Of a stretch of 64,000 nt of DNA, positions 1-11,099 are shown piece after piece. The stretch covers positions 8,109,608 to 8,173,607 of the forward strand of contig NC_040027.1 of NCBI RefSeq assembly GCF_000972845.2. The letters are read 5' to 3'. A program made the position numbers and the translations under genes. Below the pieces are notes generated by a model, which was not told the DNA's origin, searched no databases, and saw nothing but the letters and a program-made list of their open reading frames with translations. The first letter of the stretch is position 1. Each line of letters starts with the position of its first letter. Source of the DNA: Larimichthys crocea. Lineage: Eukaryota > Chordata > Actinopteri > Sciaenidae.

Positions 1-199
1 CACACACTAGAGATGGACAAATGAATCGACATCTGACTTTTATGGTCAATATTTCGAGACGTAGCTACAAACATCGTGCGTCCAGACACAAACAAACTAG
101 ATTTTATTAGACGACAAACTAGAAACCCAGCCTGGAAACAGAAGATGGAAAGAATTTTTTTGCTTGTTCGGTTGTGGCCTCAAACAGCCACATGAGGCT

Positions 200-229
200 G
201 GGGTTGGGGTTGGGGTTGGGGTTGGGGTT
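200..229 (+). repeat. (GGGGTT)5 short tandem repeat
   Basis: Five exact copies of the hexamer GGGGTT. It resembles a G-rich telomeric variant but vertebrate telomeres are TTAGGG, and the tract is only 30 nt, so it is best treated as an ordinary G-rich microsatellite with G-quadruplex potential. Confidence 0.85.
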
Positions 230-3200
230 GTTCATGCCAGCGGCCGGCCTCTGGGCTTCCCAGCTTGTAAATTTGCCCACTGGCACTTTTATAGCTGTGA
301 GGTTGAGGCAGTTGATGGGAACCTTTTGCCTACTTGGACGGTATCTTGACCGCTTTCTGGAGCTTAACCCTCTGATATCAAAGAACAGAGAAGTGCTGCA
401 CCGTCGTGTTATTGTGTCTGCGTGTTTTCATACAAACGGAGATGACAGCGCCATCATGCTGCCATCACCTGCATGAAGAAACACGTCTTTCCCTCGGCTC
501 ACTACGTTTTTAGAGAGAAAGAACATTTTTCATCATTTCTGACACTTTGACATCAGAACACTGTTGAAAACAAATAGTTTGAACGATGCCAGCAGTTGAG
601 TTAATTGAACGAACATAATGTAATACGGTCCCGGGTCACTAAAGACCCGAGGTAAGCATTTAAGGTTTAATTCTGCTTCTCTTAATGGTTTATTTTCCTA
701 ATGACTAACTGGAGAGCTGCCAACTTGTCGTGTGAATTTAAACGTTGTTTTTGTTCCGCCGGCCGCTGGTACGAGAGCCGTAATGCACCGCCAGGTGTTT
801 TAATATCAAAATTAATGGAATCATTTGTGTTCCACGGCCTGCAGCTCCAGCCTCCTCAGCTTCGTCATTACACTGTACTTCAACAATGAAGTGCAGGTGG
901 AGCCCCCCCACCCCCCATCCTATATACAGAACATGTGTGTAAAAACAAAGCATGGAAATATGTTTACACCATCTGTTCAGTCCTTTATGAAGACTGAAAG
1001 CATCCAGAAGCTGAAATTAAGAAAAAAAAAAAGATCTTATGAGACGCAAGTGCAAAACTCTGAGAGGGAAAGTAACGGAAACTAAAGTATTCAGTGTCAG
1101 GCTGGCCATCAGGACAGAATCATCATCTGGTTCTTGCTTTAATAATAATAATAATAATAATCTACATTCATGCACAGACAGGAAGCACCATCTTGAAACT
1201 TAGACTCCTCTGAGAGCTCGGCCATGAAAGCAAAGCTGCAGAAATTTTAAAAGTTATTTAAATGATCTCAACATCTCGTCATGCACGTGCATCCCGTCAG
1301 TCCCGACCTCTGAAACTTCTGCATATCAACATAGGTAACAGCAACAACTGTATTTTGTTTCTGTTGGCTGTTCTTGTCAGTGGAGCAACACTGACAATCT
1401 GAGCATGTCTGTCCGCTTTGAATGAATTGTTATGGTGATTCTTTTTGTCAAAGGAGTCTGCAGGGTGTAAATATGTTTGGTCTGTTGTTAAGCGTGACAT
1501 CTAGTGGCAGTAAATGTCGTATATTGAACTTTTTATCAAACCGATGCCGTCGGTTCTACATCCCCTCTGCGTCGTGGCACTGCAGCTTTTCAAGGTCCGT
1601 CTCTCACAGCAGCGGCTCAGATGTGCTTTGTTCAGCAGACAGACCAATTGTGCGGACGCGAAGAGACGACTCGAGTTTCTCGGGTTCAGCGTGAACCCTG
1701 CAGAGCCGAGCGCAGCTCAATCCACACAAAGCAATCTGTTCAGATTAAAGACCAGAGCATCACGTGTGAGTACAGTCCCCGCTCCGCACCGAAGCATTCA
1801 TAATGAGGCATATGTTGTGTACGCGTTCAGACAAACACACAATCCTTCTACATTTACGGCCCCGGACCGGCAGGTTGGCAGGTGCATCTGCTTCTTGTGG
1901 AAGATGCACAGGCAGTGATTGGCTGAGTCAGCACAACCCTCTGACAGATACATGGATATCTGTCCGCCAGCTAATATATATACACACACACACACACACG
2001 TGCAGACAAAGCCGTGAAGTACAGCAATGATGCGCAGAATAAACACATTTTTGATTACACATGCACGATGTGTAGATGCACAGAAGCGTGCACACAAAGG
2101 AATCGGAGGGATACTCATCTCCCAAAGCTAGCCCAAAGGTCAGGAAGGAGTAATGAAGTAGAAAGTTCAAGGAGAAAGACCGAGAGACAGAGAGATGTAC
2201 TGTTCGGGAGAGGAGCTTGTTACGATGGACAGATATGTGACCCAAAGTAGAGACGAGTCCGAGCTGTCAGGAACGAGACTTGAAGGAGAAGGTGGGAAGA
2301 AGGAGAACAAAGAGGAGGACAAAGAGGAGGTGTCTGAGCACAGATGGAGAGTATGAACCCATCAAGGTCAGCTGATGTGATGCCACACATCAGAAAGGAA
2401 TAATCTCTTCTGTCCTTCAATCATCTGTCCATCCTTCAATCCTTTCCTGGCACTGCCATGCTTTAATGCCGTCCCTGGGCACACACACACACACACATAT
2501 ATTTCAGGCGTGATGAGAGCCATTCATTAAGGGGGCGAGGGCTTTCGTATGCAACGCCGCTACCTTGCAATCACCTCCGCGGCATCACAATTACCTCCGG
2601 TCTAATTGATGTTAGATTTATTAAAGTTAATGAGCCAACTGGCCATCTGTTGAGTAGCCGAGGCAGCACGGGGGACGTTCTGCGGTGACGGCAGAAGACG
2701 CACGACAAAAAACAAAAAAAAACAAAAAAAAAGCCGCAAGGGCAGATCCGGCTCGCTCGCAGGGGAGGAGGAGGAAACAGGAAATAAATAAATAAAAAAA
2801 ACTGAGAGGAGACAAAGAGATTCACTGCCAACTCCTTTCCTCCCTCCCTGCCTCCTTTCCTCCCTCCCTGCCTCCTTTCCTTCCTCCCTGCAATCAAAGA
2901 CGAGCTCCCACATCACTCCGTGTTTTTTCCACCCTCCCATACGTCTTGCATCCTTTTTATGGCGTTCATATTTCAACTATATGGCTCTATATATGGCGGG
3001 TATATATATGGCATATGATTAACGGCCCTCAACCAGCTCTGTATGTCCAATAAATCACAAATATATATATATTTTACAGACTTATATACTTCTTGGAGCC
3101 GGAGATGAAATTTTAATTTGAGATAGCGGTTCTGCTGCTGCCCAGTGTATATTTTATTTTCCTCTCAGGCCCAGTGCGGCCCGCTGGGGCTCCTTGTGAC

Positions 3201-4474
3201 CCCCTTTGTTGTGGCTTCATCCTCTGGTGGGTTCTCAAAGGCTTCAGAGAGTCCGGAGGGCACAAATCGAACTGTATTTATTTGCTTTGTAAGTATATTT
3301 TGTCACATGCGTGCGCTTCAATAGACAAAGTCCTCGCTCTCACAATGAGAAGTTTATTGCACGTGCGACCTGCTGCCTGCAGGAGCGACTACACTATTTA
3401 GATAGTGTTATTAATCCCCGTCAGGTTCAAGGATATGAAAATCTGTGTGACAGGTGTGCGTTGCTACCGATTATCCGTTTTGTCACATTTATCTTGCAGC
3501 CAAATATAGCAGCTCGTCTCTTTCTAACACCGCCCGACGTCCCCCCCCCCCCACCAAAAAAAATCATCTGGGCTGAGGAGCCGCTGTAGTTATAAATTAC
3601 TGCCTGCAGCAGTTTTTTTTTTCTCCTCCGAGCACGTGGATCTAATCTTGTTTAAGTCTGAAGGTCAAAAAGTTGGAGGAGGAGAAACGTGAAATTTGGT
3701 GCGAGCTGTTTTATGTTGTGTCATTTCATGATCCCTGCTGTGTAATTATAACTACAGTACACCACATTTGCTTCTGCAGTCAGTTTTGGGGGCTGCATGA
3801 ATTTAATAAATAAATCCCCACAGGGAAAATGAGAGAAGCTAATGGCCCCAGTAAGGAAATATCCTCTCAAGAGTCCAATATTAATCCGCACTGGATGCCT
3901 GCAAAGATATGCGACTTCACAGGGGTTGCTACAGGACGTTACGTGCACGTTAAACGCTATTATTTGTTTTGGGTTAAATTAAATATGTGTGTAATGAATT
4001 TATATTGAATATCAGCTCCTCAGGTCTAACAATCTGTTATTTATAGCATCCTTCACTAGCTTCCATTCAGACTATTTGCCTGCAGGGATGGAAATAAAAT
4101 GGCCACGTTAAAAGGAGCGTAATGATATGCGTAGGAAATGTTTCTCATTAATCTAATTTTCAGTTTCTAATATTTGCAGCGTTGTGTACTCTGGAATGTG
4201 GAGTGTACCAAGTGAGATGCAGCTGCAGAGTATAATGTTGCTTTTAAATTACAAGATTCCCGTGAGATCTCTGTAATATGATCGCGTTACCTCGAGATAA
4301 CGTTGAGTTTTTAAGTCCTCATCATTCTTTGTTTCAGTTTTTATCCTCTGTGCTTATTCACCTCATAGGTTTTAATTTACTTTTAACATTTTATTTGTTT
4401 TATTGTTTTTTAATTTATTTATTTTTTTGCCGGACTCTCTTCAGTGTCGTCTATTTCTGTCTTTATTCTGCTCT

Positions 4475-4535
4475 GTGAAGCACTTTGGGCTGCATGTCTG
4501 CATGAAAGGTGCTATATAAATAAAGTTTGACATAA
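4475..4535 (+). repeat. 3' end of an L2-type LINE
   Basis: The stretch around AAGCACTTTGGGCTGC followed by AAAGGTGCTATATAAATAAA is the characteristic 3' terminus of fish L2/Maui-type LINEs, recalled from knowledge of the family. The ORF2 body is not visible upstream, so this is a strongly 5'-truncated copy on the plus strand. Confidence 0.6.
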
Positions 4536-4966
4536 TAATAATGACATAAATAACTTGAACAGGAAACATCAAGGACGCCCGCGTCGATTGCATGAAACTT
4601 AAGCGTGAGTCTTTTCAAACAATCTTCATTAGGAAAAACTTAATCCATCATTCGCTCGTTCCATCACTTCTAGAGAAACTCCTTATTTTACTTTTTTAAC
4701 TTTTAAACGACTGAAACAACAGATTCAGGCTGTGGGGAATGTATTGTTGTCCTGAGGCAGCATGAGACAGCCGAGCGACGGTGTCAGCGTCATACATATT
4801 AACATTATTTTTCGTCACGCTACATAAATGTCACACTGCTTCCTGCACTGCAGCTGAATTAACTTTTGACATAAATTGTGTCCTGAAGATTCGTCCAACA
4901 CAAACATAATTTCTGTATGTCGGGCTGTCCTGGGATTTACCAGCATGAAATGAGGAATTATGACAT

Positions 4967-5125
4967 AATTTGCATGGTTTCTCACCACTTCATAACACGC
5001 CTAATATGAATGTGTTTAATATGTATGGTATCTCCAGTATTTGAAACGGTTTCACTGAAGTCTTATTTCTAAATCAACATGACTGTGCTTATCTTCTATT
5101 GCACACACACTAGCTTGTGGTTCAT
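4967..5125 (+). repeat. Local direct duplication, copy 1
   Basis: About 150 nt here recur with small indels at 5726-5885. Shared blocks include GCATGGTTTCT, TCTTATTTCTAAAT and GACTGTGCTTATCTTCTATT, followed in both by TGGTTCATTC. The two copies are in the same orientation about 760 bp apart. No coding potential or terminal inverted repeats were seen. Confidence 0.75.
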
Positions 5126-5725
5126 TCATGTGTTTGCGTGCTCTGCATGTGTGTTGACGAGTGTAGTTAAGATGTGTTGCAGTGTCCTACACCTCTGAAC
5201 TGGCACTGTAGTGAGCAGCACTTCTGTAGGTTGGTGATTATCGGCCCCCGGGCACTTTATTCAGAGAGTCCCCTGTGTGCCCCATATGATAAAACACAGT
5301 CACGCAACTGTGACCGTCAGATCCACCTTAAATCAGTTTATTTCAGAAACAACCGTTTCTCTTAAATAATGTTTCTATAGGAGGCAGACAACTAGTCGAA
5401 TAAATGACACCATCGTCCGCATAGAACAGCATTATCATTCGGTTACCTTCAAATACAAGCCTGACTCCAAATAAATCAGGACACTAAATATCTTTTATAA
5501 GATATTGGTCTGAGAGGAGCAAATCATTGCATCGTTTCTTCTTATGTTTCACGCTGCGTCCTAACTTTTTTGGAATCTGTTTTATTTTTATTTTATTGCA
5601 GAGTTTCATATTTATTTGTTTATGTCCACCTAATGACTTCTGATTAAATCTGCTAAATAAAATGCAAATAGATGCTTTTCTATTATTGCAGTGTCGTTAT
5701 CAGGCAGCAAAATAAGCAGCAGGGG

Positions 5726-5885
5726 ATAATTAGCATGGTTTCTGACCACTTCATGACATGCTTAATATGAATGAATTTAATAAATATGTATGATATCTCC
5801 AGTTAAAACAGTTTTACCGAAGTCTTATTTCTAAATGAAGTCTACAGATGACTGTGCTTATCTTCTATTGTGGTTCATTCAAGAC
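5726..5885 (+). repeat. Local direct duplication, copy 2
   Basis: Partner of the block at 4967-5125. It contains a few extra nucleotides in the middle (around 5837-5850) that copy 1 lacks. It is either a local segmental duplication or two members of an unrecognised repeat family. Confidence 0.75.
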
Positions 5886-7328
5886 GTAAAATGAATGTAA
5901 GGACGGTTACATCAAATCTACGTGGAGTGACTTAATGTTCCTCCTATCTACAAATACACTTGTATTTCTGCACCCGTCCCCCTCACCCTACAACATCTTG
6001 CTCTCCTTCCTTAAGGTCTTGAGGGAATCCATCATGCAGAGTTTCCCGCAACCGAAGTGTCCCCACAATGCAGATACAGATCTCGATGGTGTGGTGGAGA
6101 CCTGACGTCTATTACCCACCTTAATGTTCTCATTTTGGTTGACGTAGTGGCCGATTCATGTCAGAGGACAAACTTTGCATACCTTCAGTCCCGTCCGCTC
6201 TACACAGTGAAGGGAAACAGAAACCCGCCTCGGCCCACTGAGCCACCCAGACGCCAGCCTTTATTGTTCAAAGAGCTGAGGGGTCATTGCTTTATGGAGG
6301 GCGACATGAGGACGATGTCTACTCTAGCTGGGCCTAATGATAACCATGTGAGCACATGAAAGTCATTCTACTCTTCTTTGGTCAGAATGATTCCCCACTG
6401 TAGTCCCACACTGTAAATTGTGGTCGAAGGTATAAAGAGAGTGGGGCAATTTTCCCTGGAATCTTTCCCTAATGTGGGACAAAACCAGAGAAGACGCCAC
6501 GGGGATGAAATTCCTGTCTCATCACCTCTGAACTTATGTTTGGGTAACAAAAGGGCGAGCGGTAAAAGGAAGATGAAGTGCACTGCGAAGGTGAAGAGGG
6601 AGCGGGAAAATGAGGCCAGCAAAGAGAGAAAGAAGAAAGAAAATTAGAATGATTGAGGGAAGTGACAGGGGGATGCTGCAGATGAGAGGAGAGGTGGAGG
6701 AGGAAGAGGAGGGGAGGTAGAAGATCAAATTTTATGGTTGACTTATCCCTTTCACAGCCCCTCGAAATAGCCAAACAATTTACAATCATCCAAAGCATTA
6801 ACCTTTCACGAGCCAGAGGGACTCGGCGTCTCGGTGATGCCGCGATGAGACGCTTTGCATGCCCGATGAAACGGAGCAGGGAAATAACTCACTCAACGAA
6901 CAAAACAAAGAAATGGAGAGACAGAGCAGGAGTGAGGAAAGGGAGACAAAAGAGAGGAGGGGTGGGCGAGGACGACACAGGAAGGAGGACAAGGACTTAT
7001 GTTTTGAAGAGGCTTTTGTTAGGGATGCCATATTAGCTCGTGCATCAGGGTGAAAGATGGCAGGGAGGTTTCATCGTGGCTTCACTGCACTCCACGGTTT
7101 TTTTTTTTTTTTATTCTCCAGGTGGGAGGAGGTCGAGAGTTACAGCGACGGAGAGGAGGGAGCAGAGGGGAAGCGTTAAGAGCACAAGAGGCAGGCTTGA
7201 TTCCCATCTCGTGGCGGGAAGCCAATGTCCATGCTATTTACTGCATGACAGCCTCCCATATCTCCATCAATCCCCTACACAAGGCGGGAAACAGAAAGAG
7301 GGGGGGGGGGTCCCTGAAGGGCCTAGAG

Positions 7329-8327
7329 CAGGGGTGTCAAACTCAAATTCACAGAGGGCCAAAATTAAAAAGAAGAACATTGTCGAGGGAAATTTTCATT
7401 CATTTATTTATGTTTTTATTATCTTTGAGATACAGTAAACTACTGTATTAACCATTTTAATATATTACAATTGAATTTTTGCTTAAAAACTGAACCCAGA
7501 ACAGGTTTAAGAAAATAATAAAAACAAAAAATGAAATAAATATCAGGCCTCTATATCTTTAACTTTATTCATTTTAATTGTAACCTAAATCTTTTCATCA
7601 CAGGCCATCAAGGCCAACACCTAAAAAAAATATCTTTCAACTTTGAACAGACCATGCCTTCAGTAAATAAAATAATATTTATCCAGTTTAGTTTTTTTCA
7701 GTGTCCATTTACTCTGATGATGCACATGGGTCCAAGCCAGATACTTGGCATCGCTTTTTACATGCAAGTGCATCAATTTCTGGAGTCAGGCTCTGCGCAG
7801 AGGAAATCCTCAGGACTGAATGAAGGTGTTCATCAGTGAGACGACTCCTATGTGGTGTTTTGTTCATTTTCATCAACGAAAACAGTTGCTCGCACAGATA
7901 TGTGCTGCCGAACATAGAGAGCATTTGCGCAGCTTGGTCACGGAGTTCAGGCAGCGTGTCAGGGAGGTAAGGTGGAAATTGCACAGAGTCATACTTTGAC
8001 TTGAGCGTGTCATTAGTCTGTCTCCCATCTGTCTTGAAAGCTTCTGTTTTCTATTTTTCGTTTGGCCATTTTTCGGGAGGGGTGGATTTGAGCGTGTGCT
8101 TCATAGCAGGTTTGCTAATGAGCGTCAACACAAGAGGTGGGGGTGTTTTCGCGCTCCGGAGTCTGGCGCGCCAGGACAGAATTGTGGGAATTGTAGTATT
8201 AGCGGTACGTGCGCTGTATAACGGGCCGGCGGGCCAGATGTAATACATATTTGAAATCATCTCGCGGGCCAAATATAATTGTAGTGCGGGCCAAAATTGG
8301 CCCGCGGGCCTGAGTTTGACATGTCTG
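7329..8327 (-). mobile_element. Internally deleted hAT transposon with perfect 8-bp TSD
   Basis: A 999-bp element bounded by inverted ends CAGGGGTGTCAAACTCA (7329) and TGAGTTTGACATGTCTG (ending 8327). It is flanked by a perfect 8-bp target-site duplication GCCTAGAG at 7321-7328 and 8328-8335. An 8-bp TSD and CAGGG-type ends are diagnostic of hAT elements. Inside, the minus strand encodes the C-terminal part of a hAT transposase (see 7709-8014). The rest of the transposase is missing, so this copy cannot move on its own. Confidence 0.9.
7709..8014 (-). pseudogene. hAT transposase C-terminal (dimerisation) fragment
   Basis: About 100 codons are open on the minus strand, beginning before the in-frame GTG at 7984 and ending at a stop at 7709. 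The stretch FGSTYLCEQLFSLMKMNK followed by SRLTDEHLHSVLRIS is the typical hAT C-terminal dimerisation region, of the kind also found in transposase-derived GTF2IRD2/ZBED-like proteins. The BED finger and most of the RNase-H-like catalytic core are absent, so it is a decayed remnant. No promoter or splice structure suggests domestication. Confidence 0.8.
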
Positions 8328-8337
8328 GCCTAGAGGG

Positions 8338-8343
<6 letters not shown>

Positions 8344-8373
<30 letters not shown>
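8344..8373 (+). repeat. (TG)n microsatellite
   Basis: Uninterrupted TG dinucleotide run of about 15 units, directly after the hAT element's right target-site duplication. Confidence 0.95.
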
Positions 8374-8374
<1 letters not shown>

Positions 8375-8863
8375 AAATAAGGAGAAAGGAAAGAAAGAAG
8401 GGAAGCAAACAAAGAAGTAGGAGGAAGACGGGAAGACGCAACACCATGCAACAGGATACCACGAGACCTGACCTTCCTCTGGCTGACCTGTATCTGTGCG
8501 CACACCTCATCGATACAGAAGTCAAAAATTAAAACACACCACATGTTTTGTAAAGTAACATTGCATAGAAATTGTTATTTTTGTGATTTAGCGCCCCCTG
8601 AGTGTAATACCACTGCCGGAAATATGGACACCAACGACTAAAAGTCAGTGTCAGAGGCTCTTGCTCGGTCACATTTTCATTTTCTTACTTTGTTTCCTTT
8701 GTCTAAGTCCTCTACGGCCTTTTCTCCTCTGCCATTATGTCCATTATTGCCTCGCTCACCCAGCTCTGGTTCTGGCACAACACCGGCTTCTCGCCCTGTC
8801 AGCAATCCGGGAAAACCTCCGCCCAAAACCGCCCTCGGTACAAACACCAACACTTCCCCCGGT

Positions 8864-9095
8864 GCAGCTACAGCTGTCAGCAGTTTACTTCACTGTCCAT
8901 CATAAACTCTGTAAATCACAGAGAGTTGAGGCGGAGCAGCCGGAGGACATCAGAGGGAAAACCAGAAAACATTTCCTCCATAAAATATGATCCAGTTTCA
9001 CCAGAATCAGTGAAATAGTTGCTGCTGTGTGACTTAGTGCCGTAAAGCGTTACGTACTTCTCCCGACCCGGAGCCCAAAGTTACATAGTGTGAGA
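8864..9095 (+). repeat. 232-bp dispersed repeat, copy A
   Basis: Apart from one A/G difference at 9085 this block matches 31244-31475, as far as I could compare by eye, in the same orientation. Similarity stops abruptly at both ends (GCAGCTACAGC start, TAGTGTGAGA end). A related upstream motif (CTCCTCTGCCATTATGTCC, about 8729) also recurs in diverged form near 27484 and 30615, so it probably belongs to a larger dispersed family. I do not recognise the family. Confidence 0.9.
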
Positions 9096-10850
9096 ACAGA
9101 CGAACGAATGACAGAGACACCGTTCACCTGATCACAGGATTTTAACAGGAGAAAAGTTACATAATGATGCCTTAAAAGGCTCCGAACAGATTAGATTAGA
9201 GTAATAGATTACTTCTGTAAGTACATTAGAATCACTGAGGGAGAGGAAATTAAACTTTCTGAGCTCCAATCCGGTAACTTATTAGACTTGAGTTACGCTA
9301 ATTATTAGACCAGACAAAATTACGCTCGCAGAGACAAATGGTGATAAGGACGAGAGGGGAAATGGATTGATAACCAGGAGAGAGCAGAAGAGACGGAGAA
9401 GCTGCATACAAATGACCCCTTTTAACTAATTAGCAGCGCCGCTAAGAGCCCTGCGAGGTCTGGCCCTTATATGCTGCAGCTCCGCGGCCCTATAGGTGCT
9501 GAGATCAAGCCCGTGGCCACGGGGGCTCATAAGCAATGTGTGTCATCACCAAGCACCATCCGTCATGGAACAAAGGAGGCACGTGGGTCAGAGGCAGCGA
9601 CACGCCGCTGCACATCGCTGCAGCTCCTCTTCTTCTTCCTCCTCTTTTTCCTGTCCTTCACTTAATTTTCCATTAACCCCTTCCTCCTCATCCCCTGTTC
9701 CTTCATCTCCTCCTCCTCCTCCTCCTCCTCCTCCTATCTCTTCTTTTTCTTTTTTTAAAGCCGTCCTGTTCCTTTGTGTGTGAGTCAATTAGCCAGCCCT
9801 TTAGTTTTGATTTATAGACCGCGGACCTCCTATGGCCTAATGGATTGCAGTGAATTAATATGCAATGCTTATGTGTGTGTGTGATAAATTAAAGAGCAGG
9901 AGACACAATAGAGGTCACAGAGGTAGCACTTCCTCTACCGACGGTGTTTAAATCGGCGCTGCTCCGGCTCCCGGTTTTCATCCCTCACTTGAAAGAAATG
10001 ATCAATTTGTAACGTTGACATAATGGATTATGAACAATAATAAAGTGACTGCTGCGCTCGTTTAGATGAAGTCTCTCAATACCGCTTGCCGTATGGAAAT
10101 AATTAGACACTTCATAAAGATCGGGGCCGGTGATTGCCACCGCATGAACAAAAGGCATTATCGGGACGTCGGAGCGACGCGTCGTTTTCTTTCCCTTCTA
10201 TTGATCGAGGACAACAACACAGATTAGAGACACATCCTGCCCAGAGGCTGTGCACAGAGAGAGGTCAGGAAAGGTGCACGTATCCATCACCATCATCACC
10301 CTCATCATCATCATCACCTGACTTTTGTAACAAACACATTTTATGACCAGAGGCTATTTACGCCCGTCCCAAAGTCAAGAGGCCCCCGTAACGCCGTACC
10401 GGTGGTTTATAGTTCACAGGGTCATGAACTCTGCGGTCTATATCAGAAAATGTGTGACAGAGGGCCTGTCAGCACACACACGCACACACACACACACACC
10501 GGCAGTGTATCTTCGCGGTCCGCAATGTCAACTTTCAGGCGCTACCTAAGAAAAAGCTTCCAGCAGATAACGAGGATGTGAGAGGGGTTCAGGGGAAATC
10601 TTTCTTTGCCATTAAATGAGTAATTTCAATTTCAAAGTACAAATTATTCCCCAAAAAGTCTGAGTTTGACCCCTAAATACATTTTTTTTGTTGTACCTCC
10701 ACCTTCCGTGAAATCAAAATAATAAAGGAAACATTCAGAAGTTATCTGCAGTGGCATAAAATTCAGATTTCCTACAATACCCATTGTGGCAACTGAAGCA
10801 TGATTCATATTTTTGTCTTCATGTTTACTTACGTACATCAGAAATCCTGG

Positions 10851-11099
10851 TTAAATGTCCAGTGTGTAGGATTTAGTGGCACCTAGCTGTGAAGTTGCAG
10901 ATTGCAACCGAATGAATACTCCTTTTAAGCATGTAGGAAAAATTCAGGCTGCAAAATTCACATAAAAAGCAAAAGTCCATATCAAGATGACACAACGATT
11001 CTTATTTTTCAGGTGATTATACACTGATGAAAACACACTAATGAATACTGCATTACATTCCTGCCAGGTTCTCTAAAATCTTACAAACTGGACCTTTAA
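10851..11099 (+). mobile_element. piggyBac-like MITE (TTAA-flanked), copy 1
   Basis: A 249-bp non-autonomous element with inverted ends TTAAATGTCCAGTGTGTAGG (10851) and AAACTGGACCTTTAA (ending 11099). TTAA at both termini is the piggyBac target signature. A second copy with the same CAGTGTGT...GATT start and GGACCTTTAA end lies at 34482-34713. No ORF is present. Confidence 0.75.

Noticed and set aside
200..229. Interstitial telomere
   Set aside because: The unit is GGGGTT, not TTAGGG, and only five copies are present.
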